Source of the DNA: CAZOEL01 sp964578835
Lineage (GTDB): Bacteria > Desulfobacterota > Syntrophobacteria > Syntrophobacterales > Syntrophobacteraceae
NCBI GenBank assembly: GCA_964578835.1
Contig: CAZOEL010000016.1
Coordinates: forward strand, 1 to 64,000
Reading direction: 5' to 3'
Length of the DNA: 64,000 bases
A program made the translations under genes and the position numbers. Each line of letters opens with the position of its first letter. The stretch's first letter is position 1. This document shows, piece after piece, positions 36,002 through 45,472 of the stretch. The notes under the pieces are model-generated. The model ran no database searches, was not told the origin of the DNA, and saw only the letters and a list, made by a program, of their open reading frames with translations.

Positions 36002-36583
36002 ATGTGTCGTTTCAAGCTAACAAGAATGCTTCTTCTAGTTCCGCTTTTATGCGCATGCGTCTTCTCAGGGTATTGCTCGAAAGCGGAGGCGGCGGTCACC
36101 AGGTTGAATCTCGTCACCTATCTTGATAACGTTGACGCGTGGGCGTATCCGGGAGACTCTACTGCCGATCTCGCTATCGATGGAAAGGCGAAAACCCGCT
36201 GGGAGACCAACACTACAGCCAGCGAATTCTTTCCTTGCACTCTGACTGTCGATCTGGGCGATGTGTATTCCTTTTCTAAGATATCCGCCGTTGGGTCGTC
36301 GTCCGGAAAGAAATATTACACGATTTCAATTAGCGACGATGGCTCCGATTGGACGGTTGTTCAATCGGGCGCCAAGACGCCCAATGGACTGGTCAAGCCT
36401 CCCAAGGAGACGTTGACGGCTGAGTATGTGAAATTTGAGGTGTTCGGCGGCAAGAAAGAAGTCAGTTTGGGCGACATGAAGATTACATCGAACAGCAAAC
36501 AGGTGCCTCTTCAGCCGTCGATGTTCTTTCTGGGCTCCGGCATGCTGACCGCTTTGGCGCTGATGCGCAGATCGCTTGGATGA
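36002..36583 (+). CDS. Secreted discoidin (F5/8 type C)-like protein with divergent sorting tail
   Basis: The 193-residue protein has a signal peptide (cleavage near A-E-A-A) and a galactose-binding-like domain: L-A-I-D-G-K-A-K-T-R-W-E-T, L-T-V-D-L-G-D-V-Y-S-F, Y-T-I-S-I-S-D-D-G-S-D-W-T. Such domains bind sugars or surfaces. The C-terminus is V-P-L-Q-P-S-M-F-F-L-G-S-G followed by a short hydrophobic stretch and R-R-S-L-G. This has the layout of a VPLPA-CTERM signal but with Q-P in the motif. It may be anchored by the XrtD encoded at 52159 and tie the EPS to the surface. AAGGAGAG lies upstream of the ATG. Confidence 0.7.
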   Translation: MCRFKLTRMLLLVPLLCACVFSGYCSKAEAAVTRLNLVTYLDNVDAWAYPGDSTADLAIDGKAKTRWETNTTASEFFPCTLTVDLGDVYSFSKISAVGSSSGKKYYTISISDDGSDWTVVQSGAKTPNGLVKPPKETLTAEYVKFEVFGGKKEVSLGDMKITSNSKQVPLQPSMFFLGSGMLTALALMRRSLG

Positions 36584-36634
36584 ATGAAATCAGGGAAATG
36601 CAACGGTTGTATCTCTAAAACTTCAAATGATGGA

Positions 36635-36960
36635 ACATGCCGGGGTGAGCGATAGCAGTCCCCCGGCTGCGGATTGCCCTCACACCTGTTCCGCCGCGTT
36701 AGTCCTGAACGAACAATTGGCCGCCACAATTGCTTATCACTGGATGTTCAAGCTTTTTGCTTCGAGGCTTTTCTACCCCGGAGGGGTTTCATACATTAGC
36801 CCGGGGTAAGCGTGAGCCACCCCGGGAACAGTGTCGGGCAAGGTTCTATTCCCTGAAAGGGATACATAAATACGTGCTGATCTTCATGTATCCCTTTCAG
36901 GGAATGATGTCTTCTTTCACCGCATACACGGGGTGATTGCCCCGCGCTGTGCGGGGATTC
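36635..36960. repeat. Block of palindromic dispersed repeats
   Basis: The gap 36584-37171 holds no gene but several hairpins. GCCGGGG/CCCCCGGC lies at 36639-36667. CCCGGGGT/ACCCCGGG lies at 36800-36826. A perfect 20-bp inverted repeat, ATTCCCTGAAAGGGATACAT (36848-36867) with its complement at 36886-36905, has an 18-nt loop. CCCCGC/GCGGGG follows near 36940-36957. Small open frames across it are low-information repeat translations. It resembles intergenic mobile repeat units. Confidence 0.65.
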
Positions 36961-37171
36961 TAAGACTTCCGACATATCAAGCCGCAGAATTGTAACAAAG
37001 AATTCAATAATCCGACACACACCGCGAAGCTCTTTAAGATATTAGGTGACTATTCAAAAGGCCTTGTTCGAATAGAGGTTCTTCTGAAGAGTCCATCTAT
37101 TGCGTGGAATCTGCAATCAGGCAGTTTCTGTAAGCGGGTTGGCGGAGCTGTGCGCTCCATGCGAGGGTTCC

Positions 37172-38521
37172 ATGGTTGATTTAAGACTGACAACGATTTT
37201 GATCGTCTTTCTTTCTTGCTTTTGTCAGATTCCGGCATGGTGTTCTCCATATTCTAATGAAAAGGATGCCGCGACAGCCGATGGTGGCCAGTTGCGAAGC
37301 GATACGAATCTTTCAAGCGCTCGCTTGAGCGCTGCGCATAACATCACGGTAAGAACCGGACCCGGTGGAACCGCGATCCCCTCAGGCGATTGTCTCGCAA
37401 GGCCGGGGAAAGAATTCACGATAAAGATCAAGCCTGATCAGGGCTGCAAGATCCAAACGATAGTGGCGGATGATCGCAGGATGGACAAGATGCGGAAAAG
37501 ACTCACAATCAAAAAGGTGAATGAGGACCACGAGATAAACATCAGTTTCGCGCCAAAGGAGTTGAGAGCCATATTCGATGAAGGCGTTGGATGGACCACT
37601 GAAGAAGGGGCGAGAAGCACTATCGAGAGAATATCCAAGGCAGGATTCAATGTCTATGTCCCATGTGTGTGGCATGGCGGTGGAACCCGCTACCCTTCGC
37701 ATCTGGCGCCTGCAGAGGAGGGCCTCAACTTTGAAGGTGAAGATCCTCTGGCTCGTTTGATTCAACTGGCGCACGCAAATGGGATCTTCGTGCATCCCTG
37801 GATCACAGTGACTCTTCGCCAAAAGGACTTTTACCCGCAGTTCCATGGCGAAGGCTCTCCCCCAAACGCTTTTGACGTTCAAAGGCCTCAGTTCCGGAAT
37901 TTTATTGTCGATCTCATCTCGGACATTGTAGAACGCTACGATGTGGATGGCGTCAATCTGGATTATATTCGCACCATGGGAACATGCTCCTGCGACTATT
38001 GTCGGGATGAGTATAGGAGGCGGTTTGGGAGAGATCTGAATGCCGATCTGCAGAGCGGCGATCAAGGCGGCGCTCTCGAGTCTCACCTGCAACAATGGGT
38101 TGATGCGGCAGTCGAAGAGATCGTAAGGAATGTTTCAATCAAATGCAAGGCGTTGAAGCCCGCTCTTCAACTAAGCGTCGACGGGCATCCGACGGTCTTC
38201 GCCAACAGGGAGGGCCGCAACGAGATCAAATGGGCCAATGACGGTTTGATAGATATTATCTTCAACATCGACTACGGGAGACTGCCCAATTTCAACAACC
38301 ATCGATTGATGCGAAGACAATTGGAGAATCCGTCCAAGCTTTTGATGCTCCTCAGCAATTGCCAGAATGTAAATGGAGTCGTAGTGCCGAAGCACGCCGT
38401 AATCTTTGCGAATAATGTTAAGGATGTCCGAAAGCGCTGGAAAGACGGCTTTGGCGCCTACCTCTATTCCATGCTTAGTGACGAGCAGTTGACACAGCTA
38501 TCGGAGCTTTTAAACAAATAA
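37172..38521 (+). CDS. Secreted GHL10-type glycoside-hydrolase-like protein with a B-repeat-like domain
   Basis: I start at ATG 37172, which opens a signal peptide (I-L-I-V-F-L-S-C-F-C...W-C-S); the frame is open to 37100. Residues about 55-130 look like an InlB B-repeat/'bacterial repeat' module (I-T-V-R-T-G-P-G-G-T, then G-C-K-I-Q-T-I). The rest is a TIM-barrel of the GHL10/DUF187-like group: A-G-F-N-V-Y-V-P-C-V-W-H-G, H-A-N-G-I-F-V-H-P-W, and the hallmark D-G-V-N-L-D-Y-I-R near residue 259. It is a close paralogue of the next gene. In an EPS cluster such an enzyme could trim or release the polymer; substrate unknown. Confidence 0.75.
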   Translation: MVDLRLTTILIVFLSCFCQIPAWCSPYSNEKDAATADGGQLRSDTNLSSARLSAAHNITVRTGPGGTAIPSGDCLARPGKEFTIKIKPDQGCKIQTIVADDRRMDKMRKRLTIKKVNEDHEINISFAPKELRAIFDEGVGWTTEEGARSTIERISKAGFNVYVPCVWHGGGTRYPSHLAPAEEGLNFEGEDPLARLIQLAHANGIFVHPWITVTLRQKDFYPQFHGEGSPPNAFDVQRPQFRNFIVDLISDIVERYDVDGVNLDYIRTMGTCSCDYCRDEYRRRFGRDLNADLQSGDQGGALESHLQQWVDAAVEEIVRNVSIKCKALKPALQLSVDGHPTVFANREGRNEIKWANDGLIDIIFNIDYGRLPNFNNHRLMRRQLENPSKLLMLLSNCQNVNGVVVPKHAVIFANNVKDVRKRWKDGFGAYLYSMLSDEQLTQLSELLNK

Positions 38522-38602
38522 GAATGCCTCCGGATCTATTTACTCATCAAGCCCTTAAGAAATAGACCGAGAGGTTTGCCTCAATCCAGGAAGACTGTCT
38601 GA

Positions 38603-40516
38603 ATGCTTTCAATCAGAACGGGACGTGTCCGATTCATCGCGGTCGTCGGCATCATTGTTTCACTTTTATGTGACCGACTGTTTGCCGGAGAAGCGATGTT
38701 AAAAGACATGGGACTGTCCTTCATAGCGACGTTCGATAACTCGCTTTCGGATGTGTCGCCTCAAGATGCCTTCATAGAGTCGCGTGGGGGACAAACGATT
38801 GCGGATGGGGTCTCAGGTGGAGCGCTCAGGCTAAACGATGGTGAATATTTGATTCTTGATTCAAAGAAGGTGTTCGGGAGTCCTACTGAAGGAACCCTCA
38901 TGTTTTGGGTGCGCCCGCATTGGAGTTACTACGAATCAAAAGATAATAAACTCCAATCCCACACTTTCTTTTCCTTTCTGTGGGATGATCCGAGAAACGC
39001 CTATTTTGTCCTATCCGACGGCTGGTGGGCGCCGCTTGGCTCGTATTACACTTATTTCGTGTTCAATAACCAGGATTACCTGCACTCATTGTATCAACTC
39101 AAATATCATAAAAATGAATGGACGGCCGTCGCGTGCTCGTGGAAGACCGGCCCTGAAGGCTCCATGATGTTGTATGTCGATGGGGAGCTGGCGGTTTCAA
39201 AACAGGATGTGCTCATTCCTTTCCATGAACCCGGAGGGAATCTTTATATTGGCTCGGATGCCGGAATTGGAGTGGAGCAGAGTCTCTTTGCTCAAAGCGA
39301 TTTCGATGAAATCATGTTCTTTTCAAGATCACTGAGCAGAGATGAGCTCCAGGAGATCAGCAAACTGAAGGACAATTCCTGGAGTAGTCGTAAATCAGCC
39401 TGGCTTTCAGCAGGTCTTGAAACGTCTTATGAGCCTCTCAAGGATCAATCGGGGGATATTTTTGAAACCCGCGCGATTTTTGACGAAGGAGTCGGGTGGA
39501 TCACGGAAAGCGGCGCCCGGGAGACGATCGAGTCCATAAAAAATGCCGGCTTCAATGTCTATGTGCCATGTGTATGGCATGGAGCGGGAACCCGATACCG
39601 TTCGGATCTCGCGGCGTCTGAGGAGGGTCTCGTTTTTTCAGAAGAAGATCCTCTTGCGAGATTGATTCGCATAGCCCACGCTCAAGGGGTGGAAGTGCAC
39701 CCCTGGTTCACCGTTTCACTGAGAGCGCGCGATTTTCTCCCCGGCTTCTGGGGGGAGGGAACGCCTCCGGATTCATTTGACCTTCACAATAGGGAATTCC
39801 GACAGTTTATCGTAAATCTTATCCTTGATGTCGTCGCGAGATACGATATAGACGGGGTAAACCTCGATTATATCCGCACAAACGGGATTTGTGCGTCGGA
39901 AAGCTGCCAAAAAGACTATAAGGATGCTTTCGGGCGAGACCTCTTGGTGGATATATCCCAAAGAAATCCGGATGGGAGCCTGGAAGCGCATGTTCAACAA
40001 TGGCAAGATCAAGCTGTTGAAGAAATCGTTCGTGAAGTCTCCACCAAAGGAAAAGCCATTAAGAAAGGATTGATCATCAGCGTTGATGGTTATCCAATTC
40101 CGACTACACTCCCGTTTCCACCGAATGATCAGGGACGTCAAGAAGTTAGATGGGCCAAAGCCGGGTATGTTGATGTCATATTTACCATGGATTATTCCCA
40201 AAGGCCGGATTATGAAAGCCTTGCTTTGGTTAAAGGGGAACTGCCGAGCAGGGTGGTCAATCACCTGATCCTCGGCAACTATGATCAGGAGAGCAACGGA
40301 CAGATCGTATCGCGAGATGCAAAACTTCTTGCGGACTTGATAAGCTACACTCAACGAAAGCTCCCGGGCGGGCTTGCTGTCTATTTGTATTCGCAGCTCA
40401 ATGAAAGCCAGGTTACAGCCCTGAAAAACGGTCCGTTCGAGAAGAAGTCCCAGCCTATGTGGGACGCTTTTTCTTCAGCAGGGAAAGTCCGCAATTTTAG
40501 GAGAGCTACGAAGTAG
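38603..40516 (+). CDS. Secreted LamG plus GHL10-type glycoside-hydrolase-like protein
   Basis: The 637-residue protein has a signal peptide and an N-terminal LamG/concanavalin-like domain (about 30-260; G-G-A-L-R-L-N-D-G-E-Y, L-M-F-W-V-R-P, M-L-Y-V-D-G-E-L). A GHL10-type barrel (about 285-610) follows, with D-G-V-N-L-D-Y-I-R at about 416 and V-H-P-W-F-T-V-S-L. The catalytic part aligns along its whole length with the preceding gene, including a C-x(4-5)-C-x(12) stretch just after the hallmark; only the accessory domain differs. Domain swapping on a duplicated catalytic core suggests two modes of contact with one polymer. Confidence 0.75.
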   Translation: MLSIRTGRVRFIAVVGIIVSLLCDRLFAGEAMLKDMGLSFIATFDNSLSDVSPQDAFIESRGGQTIADGVSGGALRLNDGEYLILDSKKVFGSPTEGTLMFWVRPHWSYYESKDNKLQSHTFFSFLWDDPRNAYFVLSDGWWAPLGSYYTYFVFNNQDYLHSLYQLKYHKNEWTAVACSWKTGPEGSMMLYVDGELAVSKQDVLIPFHEPGGNLYIGSDAGIGVEQSLFAQSDFDEIMFFSRSLSRDELQEISKLKDNSWSSRKSAWLSAGLETSYEPLKDQSGDIFETRAIFDEGVGWITESGARETIESIKNAGFNVYVPCVWHGAGTRYRSDLAASEEGLVFSEEDPLARLIRIAHAQGVEVHPWFTVSLRARDFLPGFWGEGTPPDSFDLHNREFRQFIVNLILDVVARYDIDGVNLDYIRTNGICASESCQKDYKDAFGRDLLVDISQRNPDGSLEAHVQQWQDQAVEEIVREVSTKGKAIKKGLIISVDGYPIPTTLPFPPNDQGRQEVRWAKAGYVDVIFTMDYSQRPDYESLALVKGELPSRVVNHLILGNYDQESNGQIVSRDAKLLADLISYTQRKLPGGLAVYLYSQLNESQVTALKNGPFEKKSQPMWDAFSSAGKVRNFRRATK

Positions 40517-40627
40517 AGCCTCTTGCTTGTCTCCTTCGCAGCATGTCCTATACGCTTCATTGACTTATGGGTTAGGACGAGACTTCCATTCCAGTTCCTC
40601 AACAATTGAGCTTGCGGCGACAATTAC

Positions 40628-41893
40628 ATGAACTTCATTCTGATTTTGGTTTTTGTCGCTCTTATTTTGAAAGATACTTGCGCATCTTTCGGATTTGATG
40701 ATCCATATGTTTTCCGAGCTCTTAGCCAAGGAATTTGTTTGCTGGCGACGCTTTTCCTTTTCATGACTCGCATAAAAGAGCTTGGTTTGAACAAGTACTG
40801 TTTATTGTTTCTCTATCTGGTGGGAATGGGAATCAGCTCTCTTTTGAGCGAATCAGCTTTGTATTCGAGTCTTCAAACTCTTTCTCTTGCGGTTTGTCTC
40901 TTGTTCTTTGTTGCCTATCACGAACTGGTGAAAGGTGTCGACAGTCGTAAAGGGATGCCCCTCGTCATCCGAATCTTATTGCTTCTCATGGTTCTGAGCT
41001 TGGTTCTCATAAGTGTCTCCCCCTCAACTGCCTTCTATTATAATCCCTTTGAAGGCTACCACCGTTTTCGGGGGGTGTTCACAAATCCTGAGGAAATGGC
41101 GGCAACGGCGGGAATGGTCTGGGGTGCGCTGGCTTTTGGGAGGTCAATGGAGATATCCAGGCCAATTAGAGCGACAGGCATGTTGATAAGCTTTGTTTGC
41201 CTCCTGATGACGGCTTGCAGAACCTATATGATTGCGTGGCTGTTCGCAACGTTTGTGGTGTTGTTGCGGTCCGGTCCATCGTATTGGCGGTTTTGGAAGG
41301 TGCTTTTGCTTTTCTTTGTGGTCACGGCCGGCGCTTCCATTTTGTTGATAGATGTCACTTCGTCTGCGCCGACAATCAGGAAATATTTGAGAATCGACTC
41401 CATGGTCAATATGAGTGGAAGAATAAGCATTTGGCAAGAAGCTTTGGCGCGGATTAAAGAAAGACCGTTCTTTGGGTATGGACTTGCCGCATCGGATGAC
41501 GCATTCAAGAAGCGCGGGGAAATAACCGTTGGAGGTAGTGAGCCGGCAAATCGCGCTACGATGCACAACGGTTATGTCCAATCTCTTTTAGACTCGGGAC
41601 TGATCGGGTTGACTCTCTATCTGCTGGTTAACGTCAAAGCTCTCTATAATCTTTTTGTATATTACAATAAGGAGTTGGCTTCAGCTCTCTACGCTGCAGT
41701 ATTCGTGGATGTGGCCAATGTGGGGCAAAGTCTGTTATTCACTGCTGCTTCTTATGTTTGTCTCTTGGGATGGTTCTATATACTTGCTGGTTTGAGCATC
41801 AGCCGGGAGAAGGCGAACAGCCCACAGCAGGCATGCGGGGATTTGTTCGTAATTGAGCGCGCCTATCAATGTGAGCGCAGCGCGGGGCGCTGA
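40628..41893 (+). CDS. O-antigen ligase/Wzy-like polymerase
   Basis: The 421-residue polytopic inner-membrane protein has about ten helices and the Wzy_C/O-antigen-ligase features. There is a large periplasmic loop with S-G-R-I-S-I-W-Q-E-A-L-A-R-I-K-E-R-P and F-F-G-Y-G-L, then H-N-G-Y-V-Q-S-L-L-D-S-G-L-I-G-L. The F-R-G-V-F-T-N-P-E segment before the loop fits too. In this Wzx/Wzy-type cluster it most likely polymerises lipid-linked repeat units in the periplasm. A ligase role cannot be excluded from sequence. Confidence 0.8.
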   Translation: MNFILILVFVALILKDTCASFGFDDPYVFRALSQGICLLATLFLFMTRIKELGLNKYCLLFLYLVGMGISSLLSESALYSSLQTLSLAVCLLFFVAYHELVKGVDSRKGMPLVIRILLLLMVLSLVLISVSPSTAFYYNPFEGYHRFRGVFTNPEEMAATAGMVWGALAFGRSMEISRPIRATGMLISFVCLLMTACRTYMIAWLFATFVVLLRSGPSYWRFWKVLLLFFVVTAGASILLIDVTSSAPTIRKYLRIDSMVNMSGRISIWQEALARIKERPFFGYGLAASDDAFKKRGEITVGGSEPANRATMHNGYVQSLLDSGLIGLTLYLLVNVKALYNLFVYYNKELASALYAAVFVDVANVGQSLLFTAASYVCLLGWFYILAGLSISREKANSPQQACGDLFVIERAYQCERSAGR

Positions 41894-41902
41894 AGGGTGT
41901 GG

Positions 41903-43024
41903 ATGTTTAGACTTGCTATCTGGACAAATTATCCGAACCATTATCAGTCATCTCTTTTCAGCGCGTTGAGAGATGGTGGCTTCGACGTATTTGTCTGTTA
42001 TTTCCATCGGGTTGAGCAGTATCGACTTTCGATGGGGTGGCTTGAATACGAGGATCTGCCGCCGGGCGAGGAGTATGTTGACAGATCAATTCAATCAGTG
42101 CGTAAGATTCCTGAATGGAGAGAGCGGATTCATATAATCCCAACCACTCTAAGTGATGGATTTCTTAGAAAGCTGGTAATATTCTTGTCGCGGGAGAATA
42201 TTCCCTGGGTGCACTGGAGCGAATCATCTCAACCGGGCATGCGCTCCTTATTGTCCCTTCCTTTGAAAAAGTGGTATGCAAAGCTCGTTAACAGACATGC
42301 TCTGGGAGCCTTAGCCGTCTGCAGAAATGCTATGAAGGATTTTGGCGTTTGGGGAATTGATCTATCACGAGTTGCCTTTCTACCTTATTCTCCCAAAGGC
42401 TACGACCGCGATATCGATATAGATCAAAAATGCTTTGATTTCTGTTTGGACCGACCCGCCTTCCTTTTTCTGGGCTCGCTCGTAAGGAGAAAAGGAATTG
42501 ATGTGATATTGAAAGCATTTGCGAGGTTATCCGTGATATCGGGCTCAGAAAAGTGGGTGCTCATCTTGGGAGGAGATGACCGTTCGAGAGGTCAATATGA
42601 GAAGCTGGCTAGCTCCCTTGATCTTTCGCAGCGTGTCTTGTTTTATGGCGCGATACCTTTGAAGAGAGTGCCGAGAGTAATCAAATCCGCCAAGGTCCTG
42701 TTGCTCCCAAGCCGGCATGATGGCTGGGGCGTTACATTGAATGAGGGCGCATCCATGGGTTTGGCTCTCATAGGTTCAGATCGGGCGGGAGCTTCACAAC
42801 ATCTGATTGAACCCGGCTGCAACGGCTTCATAGTAAAAGCGGGCAGTGTGGACGATCTATCAAACGCAATGGTTTCTTACATTCGAAATGAATCATTGGC
42901 TGATGTTCATGGCGCAAGAAGTTTGGAGATTTTTGATAAATATAGACCAGAAGCGAATGTAGCCCGACTTACAGCCATTCTCGATCTTTGGATGAGTTCA
43001 CGGAACAAACCGATCCTCGCGTAA
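41903..43024 (+). CDS. GT4-family glycosyltransferase
   Basis: The product of about 373 residues has GT-B architecture. The C-terminal half shows the GT4 donor-site pattern: F-L-F-L-G-S-L-V-R-R-K-G-I-D, then L-P-S-R-H-D-G-W-G-V-T-L-N-E-G-A-S-M-G containing the EX7E-type region. I prefer ATG 41903 (GAAGGG 5 nt upstream) over GTG 41897. It follows the polymerase gene by 9 nt. Role: adds one sugar to the lipid-linked repeat unit on the cytosolic side. Confidence 0.8.
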   Translation: MFRLAIWTNYPNHYQSSLFSALRDGGFDVFVCYFHRVEQYRLSMGWLEYEDLPPGEEYVDRSIQSVRKIPEWRERIHIIPTTLSDGFLRKLVIFLSRENIPWVHWSESSQPGMRSLLSLPLKKWYAKLVNRHALGALAVCRNAMKDFGVWGIDLSRVAFLPYSPKGYDRDIDIDQKCFDFCLDRPAFLFLGSLVRRKGIDVILKAFARLSVISGSEKWVLILGGDDRSRGQYEKLASSLDLSQRVLFYGAIPLKRVPRVIKSAKVLLLPSRHDGWGVTLNEGASMGLALIGSDRAGASQHLIEPGCNGFIVKAGSVDDLSNAMVSYIRNESLADVHGARSLEIFDKYRPEANVARLTAILDLWMSSRNKPILA

Positions 43025-43076
43025 TATCCGCAGTAGCTTAGCTAAAAAGCTTTATTTACTAAAAAGCACCCAACTG

Positions 43077-44135
43077 ATGATCAACGTTGTCCATCTGATG
43101 CCAGATTTGTTTCCCTACGGAGGCACAGCTCAGAAGTATTATGCCTGGGTGAAGAACACTGTCTTTGCCCATACGTTCCTGCTCTATCACGGCTGGAGGC
43201 AAGATTGGGAATATGCCCGACGCTTTGAGCTGGAGGGAGCGAAAATCATTGTTTTGGACGCAAAGAGTCTTCTTGGGCAGGTTCGGGAAATTTTGCAGCT
43301 CATGAGGCCTTATGACAAAATATGCTTGTTGGGCCATGACTTCCGAGGAGCTGTTTTGGGTTGTCTTGTCTCCTCGATCCTCAATTCGCCTCATGTCATT
43401 CCTTTGCATGGGACTGCCGGGTCCTTTTCGTCGGCAAAAAGAATCGCCTACAAAACGATGTTTCGATTAGCGGAAAAGACCATTTACAACTCGGAATGCA
43501 CAGCGAAGTCCTTTCATTGGATTGGTAGGCATGAACTTATCTATGATGGGATCGACTATAGCAAAATCCCGGTGAAGAGAGAGTTCCAACAATCGCAAAA
43601 TATCAAACTGCTGGGGATTGGGGGGCTCATTCAATCGAAAAACTATCACTTGCTTATCCACATGATGAAGCTTCTGCCGTCATCCTTCAAACTGACTATT
43701 GTGGGCGACGGCTCGCAACGATCGGCTTTGCAGGATATGATCGACACCTATGAACTCGGACGCCGAGTGACGCTTTCCGGATACATATCCGATGCGGCGA
43801 AGGAAGTAGCTTCAGCAGATGTTTTTCTGCATCCTTCCGTCAAGGAATCCTTTGGCATTGCCGTCCTGGAAGCTCTTTTCGCCCAAACGCCCGTTGTGGT
43901 CACCGACCGTTGCGCCACCTGGGAAATCATAAAAGGCGGCGAGTACGGTTGGGTCGCAGATGCGCAAGATCCTGCCGCATGGGCCGAGGCAGTCATGAAT
44001 ATCGTAGAGAACCCGATAGCGGCTTGGGAAAAAGCGGTAAGAGGACGCATTTTTGCTGCTGAGCATTTCTCCGATAAAGCCTTTTCCGCCAATATGGACA
44101 ACTGTGTTGAAGAGCTCTTCAGAAGTCGGCAATGA
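43077..44135 (+). CDS. GT4-family glycosyltransferase
   Basis: The 352-residue GT-B enzyme has an N-terminal G-G-T-A-Q-K-Y acceptor-side loop. The GT4 C-terminal half has I-G-G-L-I-Q-S-K-N-Y, I-V-G-D-G-S-Q-R, H-P-S-V-K-E-S-F-G-I-A-V-L-E-A-L (the EX7E motif) and P-V-V-V-T-D. It overlaps the flippase gene by ATGA, so the two are coupled. Sugar and linkage cannot be read from sequence. Confidence 0.85.
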   Translation: MINVVHLMPDLFPYGGTAQKYYAWVKNTVFAHTFLLYHGWRQDWEYARRFELEGAKIIVLDAKSLLGQVREILQLMRPYDKICLLGHDFRGAVLGCLVSSILNSPHVIPLHGTAGSFSSAKRIAYKTMFRLAEKTIYNSECTAKSFHWIGRHELIYDGIDYSKIPVKREFQQSQNIKLLGIGGLIQSKNYHLLIHMMKLLPSSFKLTIVGDGSQRSALQDMIDTYELGRRVTLSGYISDAAKEVASADVFLHPSVKESFGIAVLEALFAQTPVVVTDRCATWEIIKGGEYGWVADAQDPAAWAEAVMNIVENPIAAWEKAVRGRIFAAEHFSDKAFSANMDNCVEELFRSRQ

Positions 44136-45472
44136 CTGTTTTTGATGTTTCACGCTCCAATAATCAAGCTTACCAGGGGCTGATGGATTTACGAAGACTT
44201 CGCGAGATCGTTTTCAAGAGTTCGGGAATAGGCTTTGTCAGGGTAGCCGCTGCGTCCTTGGTCTATATTGCTCTGACTCCCTTTGTGATCGAAAGGATTG
44301 GTAAGGATCTCTACGGACTGTGGTCTATCAGCGGCATCATCTCAGGCGCTCTCCTCCTGTCGGACTTTGGCTTTCAGCAGAGTCTGACTCATTTCACAGC
44401 AAAGCATCTAGGCGATGATAGAATGCTACGGTCTTTGTTCAACGCCACATTCTGGTGCTTGATGGTCACAGGTGTAACTTGTCTGGCTGCAGTCTTGGCA
44501 TTGAAGGATTTACTCGTTGAGGTTCTTGGAATTCCTCCGCAATATCGAGTGGAGGCGTCATTCGTAATCACCTCTACGGCCATTGGCTTTTCGCTTCGAC
44601 TCATCTCCTCCCCATATCAAGCGCTGATCGAGGGAAATCAGCGAGTCGACTATATCCAAAAAACGTTTCTATGCTGGCTTATCTTCAATGCCTGCGCCAC
44701 GTTGATCGGTCTGAGCATCCATCCCTCCATATACTCATTGGGCATCGTCAGCATTCTCGGAAACTTGCTCATTTTGGTAATGTTCTATTGCGATGTTCGG
44801 AGACGATACGCTTATGCGAGGCTTCATCCGAAGCTTTTCAGCCCATCGACCTTGAAGACTATATTTCCTTACAGCGCCTGGATTCAGTTGACAGCTGTCT
44901 TAATTCTTTTGCGGGAGCCTCTCTTGAAAGCGCTGGTTACGCGTCGGTATGGAGTGGACGATTTGGCTTCCTTCGAGATCGCTTATCGTCTGACGACTCA
45001 GTGCATGTCTTTTGTCGTAACTCCCATATTGACCGCGTTGCCGGTTTCATCATTACTTCACAACAGCCCTGGCGATTTGCATCAAATAGTCAAGATCTAT
45101 CTCAAGGGCGTATTGCTATTTCTTAGCGCGCCAGCCGTTCTGATCTATGCATTCTCCGGCGTCGCCATTCAATTTTGGCTGGGGGATGGTTTTGAGGATG
45201 CTGCGCTGCTGCTTCCTTGGATTTTCAGCGCCCATGCAGTCTATTACTTTGCTGAGCCACTGTATAAATGCCTCCAGGGAACCGGTCGAGCCGGGGTCGG
45301 AGCTTTGATTCAGGCGATGTTTCTTGCTCTATTGGTCGGGATGCTCCTTTGGATGGATATATCTCAAGATATCAGAGATATTACATACGCGCTCCTTGCC
45401 TCCGCCATTCTTTTTAACGCCGGGAGCATTCTGTTTTATCGAGAGCATGTTTATAAGCGGCGAAGCATATGA
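44132..45472 (+). CDS. Wzx-type oligosaccharide flippase
   Basis: The 446-residue protein has about twelve predicted helices and the polysaccharide-transporter (MATE-like) opening: a short amphipathic lead, then a helix followed by T-P-F-V-I-E-R-I-G-K-D-L-Y-G-L-W, a hallmark of Wzx/RfbX-type proteins (Y-G-L-W). It would flip undecaprenyl-linked repeat units to the periplasm for the polymerase. It overlaps both neighbours by 4 nt. Confidence 0.85.
   Translation: MTVFDVSRSNNQAYQGLMDLRRLREIVFKSSGIGFVRVAAASLVYIALTPFVIERIGKDLYGLWSISGIISGALLLSDFGFQQSLTHFTAKHLGDDRMLRSLFNATFWCLMVTGVTCLAAVLALKDLLVEVLGIPPQYRVEASFVITSTAIGFSLRLISSPYQALIEGNQRVDYIQKTFLCWLIFNACATLIGLSIHPSIYSLGIVSILGNLLILVMFYCDVRRRYAYARLHPKLFSPSTLKTIFPYSAWIQLTAVLILLREPLLKALVTRRYGVDDLASFEIAYRLTTQCMSFVVTPILTALPVSSLLHNSPGDLHQIVKIYLKGVLLFLSAPAVLIYAFSGVAIQFWLGDGFEDAALLLPWIFSAHAVYYFAEPLYKCLQGTGRAGVGALIQAMFLALLVGMLLWMDISQDIRDITYALLASAILFNAGSILFYREHVYKRRSI

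Noticed and set aside
36730..36936. Small open frame (S-T-P-E-G-F-H...)
   Set aside because: It is the translation of palindromic repeats; no ribosome site, and it spans a perfect hairpin.
36771..36960. Possible CRISPR array
   Set aside because: The repeats are inverted, not regularly spaced direct repeats, and no cas gene is present.
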